This document shows positions 52,487 to 61,146 of a stretch of DNA of 64,000 nt, piece by piece. The translations under genes were made by a program, and so were the position numbers. How positions within the stretch are numbered: the first letter of the stretch is position 1; each line of letters opens with the position of its first letter. The stretch lies in assembly GCF_028462125.1 (NCBI RefSeq), contig NZ_CP115469.1, positions 19,037 to 83,036 of the forward strand, written 5' to 3'. Origin of the DNA: Leptospira sp. GIMC2001. Lineage in GTDB: Bacteria; Spirochaetota; Leptospiria; Leptospirales; Leptospiraceae. The notes under the pieces are model-generated. The model was given only the letters and a program-made list of their open reading frames with translations, ran no database searches and was not told the origin of the DNA.

Positions 52487-53864
52487 GAGATTGTCCCAAA
52501 AACCGTTAGAAATCAATTAGGCGGATAAAGATATATTCATCTCTGTAAAGTTTTCTTCAATTACTTTTTTATTGGCTAAATAATTGGATAGAAATTTTTC
52601 TATTTCTTTGTATCCTTTTACTTTTCTGAAATGAAGCTCTTGTGCATATAGGAGAGCTGCTGTCCATCGTGTTGTCATGTCTCGATTTTTACGCCACCTT
52701 TTTACTCGGTTCATTTGAAATCTTGGATGTGAAAAGGCTGAATCAATGGGATTCGTTGATTGAAATGTTTTTCGAATTTCGATTGGTAATTGGATTCTAT
52801 GACAAGTCAATAGATTGTCTTGACCTTCTAACAGACTCATCTTAGCTGTTTCACTGATATTCCCTAACCAATGTTCCATTGCTTTCAAAGATTCTTTAGC
52901 CTTCGAGTATTCATTCAAATTGAAAATTGCTTTATATTCAATTTGAAATTCATCATGATATTCTTTGGGCAAGCACGCTTTTATATTTCTCATTTTATGT
53001 AAAATACACCTTTGGTGATCATAGTTTTCACCAAAGTATTGCTTAATGCCTTTCTCAATTCCTTTTGAACCATCTGAGACAACCAAAACCCGTTCAGTAA
53101 GTGAAATTTCACGATCTTGTAGTTTCCTTAAAGCAGATAATACTATTTCAGAATGTTCACTTGAGCCTTGTACCACCGACAAAAAATGCTTGTGTCCTTC
53201 TTTATCTACACCTAATACAACTACTATCACTTCATCCGCTACATGAATACCATCAATGAAAATGGAAAAGAATTCTTTGCCTGGAAATTTTCTCGTATTC
53301 AGTTTGTTAAAATGTGCTCTAGAAGCATTTACAAATTCTCTGGATATCTTTGATTTTGAAACTCCAAGTTGCTCAGATACATCTTTCAAGCATTCTCTAA
53401 ATCGCCGTGTCGTTAGACCAGATACCATCAGTTTGAAAACAATTTCTCCAAGATCTGCTTCGGATTTTAAATTTGCATAGCTTTCTAGTAAAACTTCTTG
53501 TCCAGATTTTCTGACTCTTGGTTTTTTGATTTTATGTTTCTGACCCAATATTGGAACAAAAACATTCTCTGAACCTGCACGATATGCTAGACTTTCTTCT
53601 ACTTTACGGCTAAATCTTTTTCCGCATAGGGCTTCGATTTCCTCTTCCATGATCTCTTGGATAAATTCTAAGGATTTTTTTCGGATTTCAGTTTCTATGT
53701 TTGATTTTAAAAAAGATCGAAAACTATCAATATTCGATTGACTATTCGATGTGGTTGTGTTTTTATTTTTCATTGGTGGAACCCCTTTATGATTTTGTTG
53801 TCCAAAACTATATTATGGACGGGTTCCGCTTTTTTCAATTCCTAACGGTTTTTGAGTCTAGCTC
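52487..53864 (-). mobile_element. IS256-family insertion sequence, 1378 bp
   Basis: The element has terminal inverted repeats of about 26 bp (GAGATTGTCCCAAAAACCG and GAGCTAGACTCAAAAACCG) and encodes an IS256-type transposase. It is flanked by a perfect 9-bp direct duplication, TTTGATTTA, at 52478-52486 and 53865-53873. The intact duplication and full-length transposase suggest recent insertion. Confidence 0.9.
52517..53773 (-). CDS. IS256-family (Mutator-like) transposase
   Basis: The 418-residue protein has the DDE-type layout of IS256 transposases: SIFIDGIHVAD (first Asp), VLVVSDGSKGIEKGI (second Asp), RCILHKMRNI and a C-terminal FQSTNPIDSAF, with the Glu expected in the last third. It is full length and fills the IS. 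It mediates cut-out or copy-out movement of this element. Confidence 0.9.
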   Translation of the reverse strand: MKNKNTTTSNSQSNIDSFRSFLKSNIETEIRKKSLEFIQEIMEEEIEALCGKRFSRKVEESLAYRAGSENVFVPILGQKHKIKKPRVRKSGQEVLLESYANLKSEADLGEIVFKLMVSGLTTRRFRECLKDVSEQLGVSKSKISREFVNASRAHFNKLNTRKFPGKEFFSIFIDGIHVADEVIVVVLGVDKEGHKHFLSVVQGSSEHSEIVLSALRKLQDREISLTERVLVVSDGSKGIEKGIKQYFGENYDHQRCILHKMRNIKACLPKEYHDEFQIEYKAIFNLNEYSKAKESLKAMEHWLGNISETAKMSLLEGQDNLLTCHRIQLPIEIRKTFQSTNPIDSAFSHPRFQMNRVKRWRKNRDMTTRWTAALLYAQELHFRKVKGYKEIEKFLSNYLANKKVIEENFTEMNISLSA

Positions 53865-54379
53865 TTTGATTTAAATGCAGCCTCATAATTTCCTATTTTA
53901 ATACCTTCTATTCGCTTTAAATATGATATCAAAATTGATATCGGATTATCTTGATGTCCTTTATAGTTATCTCTTAAAAAATTATAAATTTTTGCTGACG
54001 AACCAGTTTTTAATATTTTTCCATCACTATCAATCTTTTTCATTATTAAAATGAAAATCAAATACTTCCAAGCAGCAGCATAAGCTCCTTGCTTAACCCA
54101 TGATCCTTTATGTTCTGATACCATTAAATCATTCAATATTTCATATGAGTAATCTTCAGGAGATAATTCTAAAACAAAGTTTCCATTGTTTCTCTCTCTT
54201 TCTGCAATAATTTTAAAGATGGCACTCTTACCAGCGCCTCTATTACCAATTAAGATTTGCTTACGACCAGAAAAAATATTATTAAATGATGAAGATTCAA
54301 CAAAATAATTGCTCAAACCTTTTCCCAAATCTCTTTCAGCAGCAGGTGCTCCAAAATCTAATTTACTAAAATCTATCAT
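53858..54379 (-). pseudogene. P-loop ATPase gene, N-terminal part (split by IS)
   Basis: The segment encodes about 170 residues starting MIDFSKLDFGAPAAERDLGK with Walker A at about 45-55 (IGNRGAGKSAIFK). The frame runs into the IS and stops there. It joins in frame to 52486-51511 once IS and one target copy are removed. The combined protein resembles P-loop ATPases of defence systems with an N-terminal ATPase and C-terminal helical sensor. Confidence 0.75.
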
Positions 54380-54418
54380 TTGTCTTCCTTAGGGTTAAAT
54401 TTTAAAAAAATATGACGT

Positions 54419-54475
54419 ATAACGAAACTGACTACCCGACGTAAATCCTAGCTGAGCCTCCATAGGAGTCGTTAT
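54419..54475. repeat. Type 2 attC-like element, copy 2
   Basis: ATAACG at 54419 and CGTTAT at 54470 end a 57-bp unit with the inner stem CTCC-ATA-GGAG and the same CTGAC, CTACC and TAGCTGAG blocks as the copy at 50891. A tail extends to about 54560 and contains the stop codon of the next gene, as is common for integron cassettes. Confidence 0.55.
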
Positions 54476-54548
54476 CGTCGGAACGAATTCTAGCCCTGCA
54501 AGAAGCGTGACGAAGAGGAATGTGTCGTAGACCTACGGTATGCGAAAG

Positions 54549-55499
54549 TTACCGGGCGTTGGTAATTAGTGTACCATCTAAACTATCTATTTCCATTTGT
54601 ACTACTGGAATTCTTTTTTTCGCGGCAATAGATAACAATTCGTCTTTTTCATGTTTTAAGCATTTTGCCCCAATAAATATTCTGGATATTGGAGGCATTG
54701 CAATGTTCTCTTCTTTTTCGTATATGCCAAATGGAATCACTATTCTCCATTCTTTTTCATACTCCCATTCGATTCGTTTTACAATTGCAGAATATATTGG
54801 AAAGTAAATATTAATATTTTCTATTTGAGATAAAAAAGGAGTTATATCCAATACACCCTCTTGATACAAGACAGGATATAGGTGACTAATCTGCATTTGG
54901 TTCAAAGGTCGACTGAAGTCGAATTCTATGCAAAAACCTTTATGTCCATTTGCGTAGTGCGCCCACATTAAGCTATTATCATATTTCTCGGTGAAAGAGA
55001 TTATCTTTACTGAACTTCTGAAATTCTCTGCGGCGTTTTCTATTAACTCCCTGAATAGTTTTTTCAGAATGGGTTTGATAATTGGCTTAATTGGTTTTAG
55101 CAGGAATTCTTGCCACCCTGGTAATTTTTTATGAATTGCAAGATCAATTATATCATCAAAGAAATTTCCATTTTTTGCTACGGTTTGGATTTCATCATCT
55201 GTAAAAAAAGGATCGAGATTGTATTTTTTTACAAAAGATTCATTTTGAAAACTCAATGCTGCGGGTAAGATTTTTTCAACATCAAATGTTGCGATGCAAT
55301 CAATAGGATCATTTAAGTTAAAAGGATTTGACAACCAAAGAGTAGTATCGCGCAAATTAGACAATGAGTTTGAGTTTATAGTCCTGTACTTATACAAATA
55401 CTGCGGTATATTTGCTTGTTTAATTGCTTTTGCTCGTTGCAGGTGAATCAAATTCCTGTTTGGAGGAAACATATATTTTACAAATTCATTCTTCCACAT
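54549..55499 (-). CDS. DUF2971-family protein
   Basis: The 316-residue protein has DUF2971 landmarks: LYKYRTI, LWLSNPFNLNDPID at about 55-68, and SFTEKYDNSLMWAHYANGHK with FCIEFDF at about 167-193. DUF2971 genes are frequent in integron cassettes and defence islands; the activity is unknown. It starts close to a type 1 repeat and ends in a type 2 tail, a cassette-like setting. Confidence 0.75.
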   Translation of the reverse strand: MWKNEFVKYMFPPNRNLIHLQRAKAIKQANIPQYLYKYRTINSNSLSNLRDTTLWLSNPFNLNDPIDCIATFDVEKILPAALSFQNESFVKKYNLDPFFTDDEIQTVAKNGNFFDDIIDLAIHKKLPGWQEFLLKPIKPIIKPILKKLFRELIENAAENFRSSVKIISFTEKYDNSLMWAHYANGHKGFCIEFDFSRPLNQMQISHLYPVLYQEGVLDITPFLSQIENINIYFPIYSAIVKRIEWEYEKEWRIVIPFGIYEKEENIAMPPISRIFIGAKCLKHEKDELLSIAAKKRIPVVQMEIDSLDGTLITNAR

Positions 55500-55511
55500 A
55501 TTTTACCAATG

Positions 55512-55679
55512 GCGAATAACTCATCACAACTGAATTTCGACTATCTTTCCATCCATCTTGAATATTCGACAATACTAACTCAGTCAACCTGGAAATCAAG
55601 TCAAAGAGCAAATTTAAATCCCTGAAAAAAACCGATCTTAACGATCACGAAAACGTTTCTGATTGAAAAGAGCTATACG
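55512..55679. repeat. Type 1 spacer repeat, copy D
   Basis: Begins GCGAATAACTC and ends GAGCTATACGAAG. It shares CTTGAATATTCGACAA, CCTGGAAATCAAGTCAAAGA and the repressor-tail-like ILTITKTF with copies B and E. The inverted ends are more decayed than in copy B. Confidence 0.55.
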
Positions 55680-55691
55680 AAGAATTGAAAT

Positions 55692-56510
55692 TCATCCTTT
55701 AAATAATCCTAAATTATATTTAATAAAACCAAGTTCTTCTATTCTGTCGAATATGACTCTAAATTTATCTTTATTTAAGTTCTTAGACATTTCCTTTATT
55801 ATCGTAAAAAATATTTTATTATTATTTACATCAAACAATATGTTATTTTCGAAATTTCTATTTTTCCCATTTTTCAGCCAAGCAAGAAAAAAGTTATGCA
55901 AAATAAAAATAAAGTCATCTGTTGGATTCACATCTTCTCTATCTATATTTTTTGCTACTCCGGAAATTTGCTTCTCAATATATATTAGGTAAGATTTTTC
56001 ATTAGATACTCGATTTCCATTCAGAATAAAATTTGTGTTGCTATATAATAAATTACTTTTTTGTTGTATTTCTGATTTAAAATTATTTATTCTTAATTTG
56101 TAAATTTCCTTCTCAAGCCTTTCTTCTAATTTAAATAATTCATCATTAATTCTAACATACTCATTCTTTTCTACAAATCGGCTTAAAGCAAAAATTGCAC
56201 TAATTATCGTTGCTAATCCAAATAGCAAGGTAATGAGTAAAATATAGTGCTCCCTTTCTCGTTCAAATATTTGAATTAGATTTGGAATAGCATTTGCATC
56301 ATTAAGTCTTTCCAATTTACTTTCTAATTCTTTTAGCTTTATTTCATTAATTAATAAATAGTTATCTGTTCTATTTTTTAATTCAGACTTTTCAATAGAA
56401 ATGGTTAGATTCGGTATAACTCTAGTATTGTAAAGAAAAAAAGAAAAAATCGATAATGCTAAAAGATATAAAAATATCAAGGAAATAATAAGGAATTTGT
56501 TAGTAATCAT
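55692..56510 (-). CDS. Membrane protein cassette with coiled coil, two spans
   Basis: The 272-residue protein has membrane segments at about 7-27 and 90-110, a coiled coil between and after them, and a soluble C-terminal helical domain. No family is recognised. It occupies a cassette between copies D and E of the type 1 repeat, alone in its unit. Confidence 0.5.
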   Translation of the reverse strand: MITNKFLIISLIFLYLLALSIFSFFLYNTRVIPNLTISIEKSELKNRTDNYLLINEIKLKELESKLERLNDANAIPNLIQIFEREREHYILLITLLFGLATIISAIFALSRFVEKNEYVRINDELFKLEERLEKEIYKLRINNFKSEIQQKSNLLYSNTNFILNGNRVSNEKSYLIYIEKQISGVAKNIDREDVNPTDDFIFILHNFFLAWLKNGKNRNFENNILFDVNNNKIFFTIIKEMSKNLNKDKFRVIFDRIEELGFIKYNLGLFKG

Positions 56511-56529
56511 TCAATTTTTTCCGTTTTCC

Positions 56530-56745
56530 GCATAACTCAATACACTTGAGCTATGAATACAAGTCCATCCATCTTTAATATTCGCCAAATGTGATACAGT
56601 CCTCCTGGAAATCAAGTCAAAGAAAAGCTTTAATTCTTGGAAAAACACCGAATATTGCGTTCACGAAAACGTTCAAGAAGAAGTGATAAGTGGATGACTA
56701 CTTGGTCAAGGGAGCGAAGACGTTTCCGAGCACGCGGAGTTAGGC
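56530..56745. repeat. Type 1 spacer repeat, copy E (216 bp)
   Basis: Begins GCATAACTCAATACA and ends GCGGAGTTAGGC; read on the minus strand it begins GCCTAACTCC, a perfect match to the integron RYYYAAC core and adjacent to the HEPN gene stop. It carries the repressor tail (IAFTKTFKKK then stop). Confidence 0.6.
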
Positions 56746-56752
56746 ATTTTTT

Positions 56753-57211
56753 TCAACTAATTATTGATTTTATTATTTTAATACTTTTTTTTACATCTTC
56801 ATAATATGTTTTTACTCTAGGAAATGTGATTGATACATTTTTTCCATGTGCTATTTGATTTCTAGTCGCTACAATACTGTCGATTGCTGTTTTTTTTTCT
56901 TCTTTAACTTTCTCTTTAAAGTCTTCGGCCCATACTTTATTAAAACCATTCAAAATTTTTTCTATCTTTTCACAATTTAAGTTAGTAACTTTACTAATTG
57001 AATTATTTATATAGTTTGATAAAATAGGACTTGATTTATTCTCCACATATTCATATACAATATTCTTGATAGATTCCTCAATATATCCTGACACTAGTAT
57101 ACATATATATCTTGACCAGTGTGAAAGTATTTCTTCGTCAAATTCTTTATTATTAATGGATGCGATAATTTTATCTATCCTAGAAGTAAAACTTACTAAA
57201 TTTTGATTCAT
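56753..57211 (-). CDS. HEPN-domain RNase-like protein
   Basis: The 152-residue protein is all helical and ends with RNQIAHGKN at about 120-128, the R-x4-H motif of HEPN RNases (RiboL-PSP/MAE_28990-like). It overlaps the DUF262 gene by 4 nt and follows it, so the two make one unit. In such pairs HEPN is the likely RNA-cutting toxin or effector and DUF262 the sensor or nuclease. Its target is unknown. Confidence 0.65.
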   Translation of the reverse strand: MNQNLVSFTSRIDKIIASINNKEFDEEILSHWSRYICILVSGYIEESIKNIVYEYVENKSSPILSNYINNSISKVTNLNCEKIEKILNGFNKVWAEDFKEKVKEEKKTAIDSIVATRNQIAHGKNVSITFPRVKTYYEDVKKSIKIIKSIIS

Positions 57212-58272
57212 AGAAATTCAAATGTATCTTTAGTAAATTTTAATCGAGCTTTAACTGCTTCTCCATCTGAAGTTCCTACTTTAACAAGTCTAATAAAATC
57301 ATCCGTAGATATTATACTGTTATATTTTTGTGAATATATTTTTTCAGTTGGAACTTGACCACTTGAAATCATATCAGCTGTCGCTACCATAATAGAATCA
57401 AAAGCAGAAGCGTTTATAGACCTTATTGGTCTAAATGCTTTGTTGCCAATAGCTTTATGAATATATTTTAAAGTTTCTGTAAATATGGCCTTTATATCTT
57501 GTTCACTAATTTTATTTAGATTTTTATTTTCTGACATAAATGTATTTAAAAAATATCTTAAAGGCTTCATATAATTGTTTCTATTATAAAATAAAGCAAG
57601 AAACCTCAATATCAATTCTTGATCCTTTAACCTTTTACTTTTTTGTCCAAATATTTCTCTCCACTCTTTTAATTCATTTAATTCTGATAATAATTCGTTA
57701 AATTTTCCGGAATATATCGAAGCTCTTATTTCTTGAGGCTGTAGTTGCAATCCTCCAGTGTTTAGTCTTTCAAATATTAAATATATACTACTATCGTCAT
57801 CTCTGGGCTCATCTTGCTTAATTATAGTAGCATGAATAATCTGATCATCCAAGTGAAGTCGATCTTCTTCATTTAAGGTAGAATAAGTTTTTCCTTCAAA
57901 CCTTTCTTGAACTCCACTTAAATAAAATTTTTTATCGTTAAAAGATTCCTCATAAAACATTTGAAGAGATTTTAATCTTTGTTGACCATCAATAACTATC
58001 ATCTTATTATCATCTTCTTTTGCTAAAAATATACCAGGGATAGGTAACCCCAACAATAAAGATTCAATAAATTTAGTAGATTGAGATAATGACCAAACAA
58101 AGTTTCTTTGAAAGGGTGGGATATATATAGCTTTGCTTTTTAACCTCTTAACAAGACTATCGACTGGATAATCAGCACCAAAACTTGTAATAGAATACCT
58201 ATAAGGGATACTTTCATCTTCACCTGTTTCAAGTTCTATTTCAGATTCTTCATGAATTTCATTGTTTTCCAT
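57208..58272 (-). CDS. DUF262 protein (GmrSD N-domain-like)
   Basis: The 354-residue protein has the DUF262 signatures IYIPPFQRNFVWS at about 50-62 and MIVIDGQQRLKSLQMF at about 91-106, then IFERLNTGG and QEIRASIYSGKF. DUF262 is a ParB-related domain that binds nucleotides in antiphage enzymes such as GmrSD. The usual nuclease DUF1524 is absent and its place is taken by the coupled HEPN protein, suggesting a two-component defence system. Confidence 0.75.
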   Translation of the reverse strand: MENNEIHEESEIELETGEDESIPYRYSITSFGADYPVDSLVKRLKSKAIYIPPFQRNFVWSLSQSTKFIESLLLGLPIPGIFLAKEDDNKMIVIDGQQRLKSLQMFYEESFNDKKFYLSGVQERFEGKTYSTLNEEDRLHLDDQIIHATIIKQDEPRDDDSSIYLIFERLNTGGLQLQPQEIRASIYSGKFNELLSELNELKEWREIFGQKSKRLKDQELILRFLALFYNRNNYMKPLRYFLNTFMSENKNLNKISEQDIKAIFTETLKYIHKAIGNKAFRPIRSINASAFDSIMVATADMISSGQVPTEKIYSQKYNSIISTDDFIRLVKVGTSDGEAVKARLKFTKDTFEFL

Positions 58273-58339
58273 TACATTTCCCCTTTACTATGAAAATTAC
58301 GTCTAACACAAGATATAAGAACTTCAAACATCATTTCAT

Positions 58340-58687
58340 TCAACTTTCAAAATCGACAAATCTAATTTTATATATCAGAAACTCAAAAATAATTCCCACT
58401 CTAAATAATGTCAAATTAGTTGGTTGACGAAAATGTACTTCTATGTATTTCTCTCCTCGTTTTTTCATATCAATGAGGACTCCTGGGTTTTTAGGAGGTA
58501 ACCAAATGCAGTCTGCAAATTTTGTAATCCCAGTCGAAAACTTAATTCTAGTTTCAAGCGAACCTTTATCTTAAATAATACCTCTATGCCCAAATGCTTG
58601 AAAAAATCGATCCTCAAAAAGTTGGGTTTCACACTTTTCATCACCTTTAAGATGAGAAACGAAATCTACTACTATTTGTTTATTCAC
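58340..58687 (-). pseudogene. Decayed type IIG restriction-modification N-terminal fragment
   Basis: From GTG 58687 (AAGGA upstream) the frame reads DFVSHLKGDEKCETQLFEDR then FFQAFGHRGII and an in-frame TAA. It continues in the same frame with GITKFADCIWLPP and LIDMKKRGE, the D...(D/E)xK nuclease part of Eco57I/MmeI-like type IIG enzymes. The methylase and recognition parts are gone. One nonsense codon and truncation make it a pseudogene, a relic of a lost restriction system in this island. Confidence 0.6.
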
Positions 58688-58759
58688 ACTGGTTCCTTAA
58701 ATTTCATAAGTTAAGACTTAATCTTCTTTTTAAATTCAGAATGATAATTCTCGAAAAAT

Positions 58760-59608
58760 TTATTGAATCTTAGATACATTTTCCAACCATTCCTTCACGC
58801 CGTTAAAATCTCTCAGACTTACTTTCCAATTTAATGAAGCTGCAAAGTCTTCAGCTGGCTTGGAAAAACTGGATGTAGTGACAATGATTCCCTGATTCGC
58901 TTTTTCTGATTCCAAAATGCCGGCCATACTTCTTACTATGCCAACCCCTATTTTATTTTTTTGAGCATACCTTTTACATTCAATTAGATATTTTGTTTTT
59001 ACGTTCGGGATCGAGGTATTGATTGCCATAATATCATATCCGCCATCTCTTGTTTCTTTGGAAAGTGTAACTTCAAAATTATAATTCTTAAATATTTCAG
59101 CGATTAATTCTTCAAATTCCCGCGATTTTATAGAAAATATTCTTTGAGGATTTTTAGCAAATGCGCTAATTAATTCAAGTCCAACCCCAATTATAGTCCC
59201 AGGTAAATTCTTACTCTCTTCCGATTCTTTTTCAGTAACTTTTATTTCATCAGTTTGAAAATCTATTCCTCTTGGATACAAGCATTTAGTTTCAGTTTCT
59301 AAGTTTGTAACATTTTTCTTTAAATCTAAATATTGATTAAGAGCGTTTACAATTCTCTCATTATTTTTTAGATTAGATTCCCTGAAAAACATTTCTAAAC
59401 TTGCATGAGTAGTCAGTATTTTAGAAATGTTTAATAAATTCTGACTATCATGAATTATGGCTTTAAGGATATCATGACTTTTGAATAGACTATCATTAAG
59501 TAAATATTCACGGCTTGATTGCAGCATAGCGTACAAATCTGGCGTGAGTATTCCTTCTACACTTTTTTGCATCGCTATGGCTTTCTGCAAACTTTCTTTG
59601 TCGATCAT
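58760..59608 (-). CDS. Mrr-type restriction endonuclease
   Basis: The 282-residue protein has a helical N-terminal half and a C-terminal Mrr_cat domain at about 165-265: FEELIAEIFKNYNFEV, the catalytic DGGYDIMA, and YLIECKRYAQ with the E-x-K triad, then GIIVTTSSFSKPA. Mrr enzymes cut modified or foreign DNA. The N-terminal domain is of unknown type and may sense the trigger. It stands alone next to the type IIG remnant. Confidence 0.75.
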   Translation of the reverse strand: MIDKESLQKAIAMQKSVEGILTPDLYAMLQSSREYLLNDSLFKSHDILKAIIHDSQNLLNISKILTTHASLEMFFRESNLKNNERIVNALNQYLDLKKNVTNLETETKCLYPRGIDFQTDEIKVTEKESEESKNLPGTIIGVGLELISAFAKNPQRIFSIKSREFEELIAEIFKNYNFEVTLSKETRDGGYDIMAINTSIPNVKTKYLIECKRYAQKNKIGVGIVRSMAGILESEKANQGIIVTTSSFSKPAEDFAASLNWKVSLRDFNGVKEWLENVSKIQ

Positions 59609-59779
59609 GATTCTATTTCCAATGGAAGATTTAGTTTTTTAAAAATTTCACTTAAACAAATATTCATAATTTAGATATAATATAAATTAATCCATACTTT
59701 TGAAAAAACTGATGAAACTTTTCCAGTAATTCAACTTTAGAAGCAACTCATAATTATGTCAACAAAGATGAGAATTCAA

Positions 59780-60301
59780 TTATTTAGGTAAAAAATAATG
59801 AGGGTCTTCCGGCTTGGGTGATGGCGAAGCTTCCCCCTTCATTGCTAACTCAAGTAATCTGCGTATTGTCGTCATGAGTTTTGCGAAGTTCTCAAAGTAT
59901 TGAGCATCGGAAATAGACCCATTTCCGTGAGCCTGACAGAGATTGAATAAACCTGCGTGACCGAACTGAAGCACTTCTGTTACTGTATACATAGTAACTA
60001 CTTTTTGATTATATTGCATAATATTGGTGATAGTCTCATTTTTCTCAGCAATACCTGGTATTTTTAAGACATCCGAAATAGTCTGGGAGGCGGTTAAATT
60101 ATGCTCACGGGCACCAGGTCCAGTGAACTCGATACATGAATAAGGTAGCTTGCCGTCATTACGCTTCCAGGTGAGAATGTAGCGTTCGGTATTGCTTCCA
60201 GACGTTACAGCAAAATCTTCAAACACTTTCGTTGTGCGACAACTCATACTAAGAGCTAAGATAAATAACGTTAGTGCAAATTGGATTCGATAAAATGTCA
60301 T
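59780..60301 (-). CDS. Lipoprotein, 173 aa
   Basis: The product has a signal peptide with lipobox SMSC at about 18-21 and a mature domain of unknown type that ends in a Pro/Ser tail. It lies in the defence-like island yet resembles a surface lipoprotein, as expected for a lysogenic-conversion gene. It is isolated, with more than 150 nt on both sides. Confidence 0.6.
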   Translation of the reverse strand: MTFYRIQFALTLFILALSMSCRTTKVFEDFAVTSGSNTERYILTWKRNDGKLPYSCIEFTGPGAREHNLTASQTISDVLKIPGIAEKNETITNIMQYNQKVVTMYTVTEVLQFGHAGLFNLCQAHGNGSISDAQYFENFAKLMTTIRRLLELAMKGEASPSPKPEDPHYFLPK

Positions 60302-60474
60302 ATTTCCTGCCTCCTTGACTGAACCTTAACTCCAGCGAACGGTAGGAGTTTAAGAATTACTAGGTGTACAGATGAATGTTTTTTGCGTCAACTAAAATTT
60401 GCTAAATAAAGGATTTCAGAGCTGATTCATCGATTTTTTAATATTTTATTCATGATTGATGTTCTTCCAAAGAA

Positions 60475-61146
60475 TCATTTTTCTTTGGCTTTCATTATCA
60501 AGGTCTCTACCCAATTACTAAATCTTGGGCATTTTTCCAAAACGGTTTCAATTCCAATTTCCTTTAAAATCAGTATCCCATGGATTACTTTATTATAGCC
60601 GGGAATATGTTTTTCTAATCTTTTTGAAGGGGCGGTTAATTGAGAATCGTTTATTAATTCTGGGTTAGGATGAGAATCAAATATATTTTTAATATTTTGA
60701 TATTCTATTTCTGTCTTGGTAAATAATGTTGAAAGCCAAATATCTGAAGAGAAAGCCAATGCTTCAAATTCATGTAATTGAATATATGGAACTAGGTTCG
60801 GAAATTCTTGTCCTTTTTCTTTTTCCAAATCTTCCCTGATCGCTTTTTCCAAATATTCAACTCTATCCGATTTTTCCAAATATGCCACCTTAGCATTCTC
60901 ATATTCAGGAAAATCCTTAGGTAATGCGTAAAAATCAATTAGAGTGCTAACCACAGCATTACTTTGGAATACACAATTAAGTAGATCTCTTTTTAAATGT
61001 TGGTATTTAGTTAAACCACCATTTGTGTGTTTTATTGTGAAGTAATGAACGGAATTAAGGCCGTTCAAATTTAGAAAAGGCTTTAATATTTCATTGACAA
61101 ACTCAAGCTCAGTTTGTCCCTCTACAATTATAATCAACCTCTTCAC
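60475..61146 (-). CDS. DUF4276 Toprim-like protein
   Basis: The 223-residue protein starts with RLIIIVEGQTELEFVNEIL, the Toprim-type nucleotide-binding motif of DUF4276, and later has QLHEFEALAFSS. It overlaps the ATPase gene by 4 nt. Such ATPase plus Toprim pairs are akin to OLD and PARIS defence systems, in which the Toprim partner is the nuclease effector released by the ATPase sensor. Confidence 0.7.
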   Translation of the reverse strand: MKRLIIIVEGQTELEFVNEILKPFLNLNGLNSVHYFTIKHTNGGLTKYQHLKRDLLNCVFQSNAVVSTLIDFYALPKDFPEYENAKVAYLEKSDRVEYLEKAIREDLEKEKGQEFPNLVPYIQLHEFEALAFSSDIWLSTLFTKTEIEYQNIKNIFDSHPNPELINDSQLTAPSKRLEKHIPGYNKVIHGILILKEIGIETVLEKCPRFSNWVETLIMKAKEK

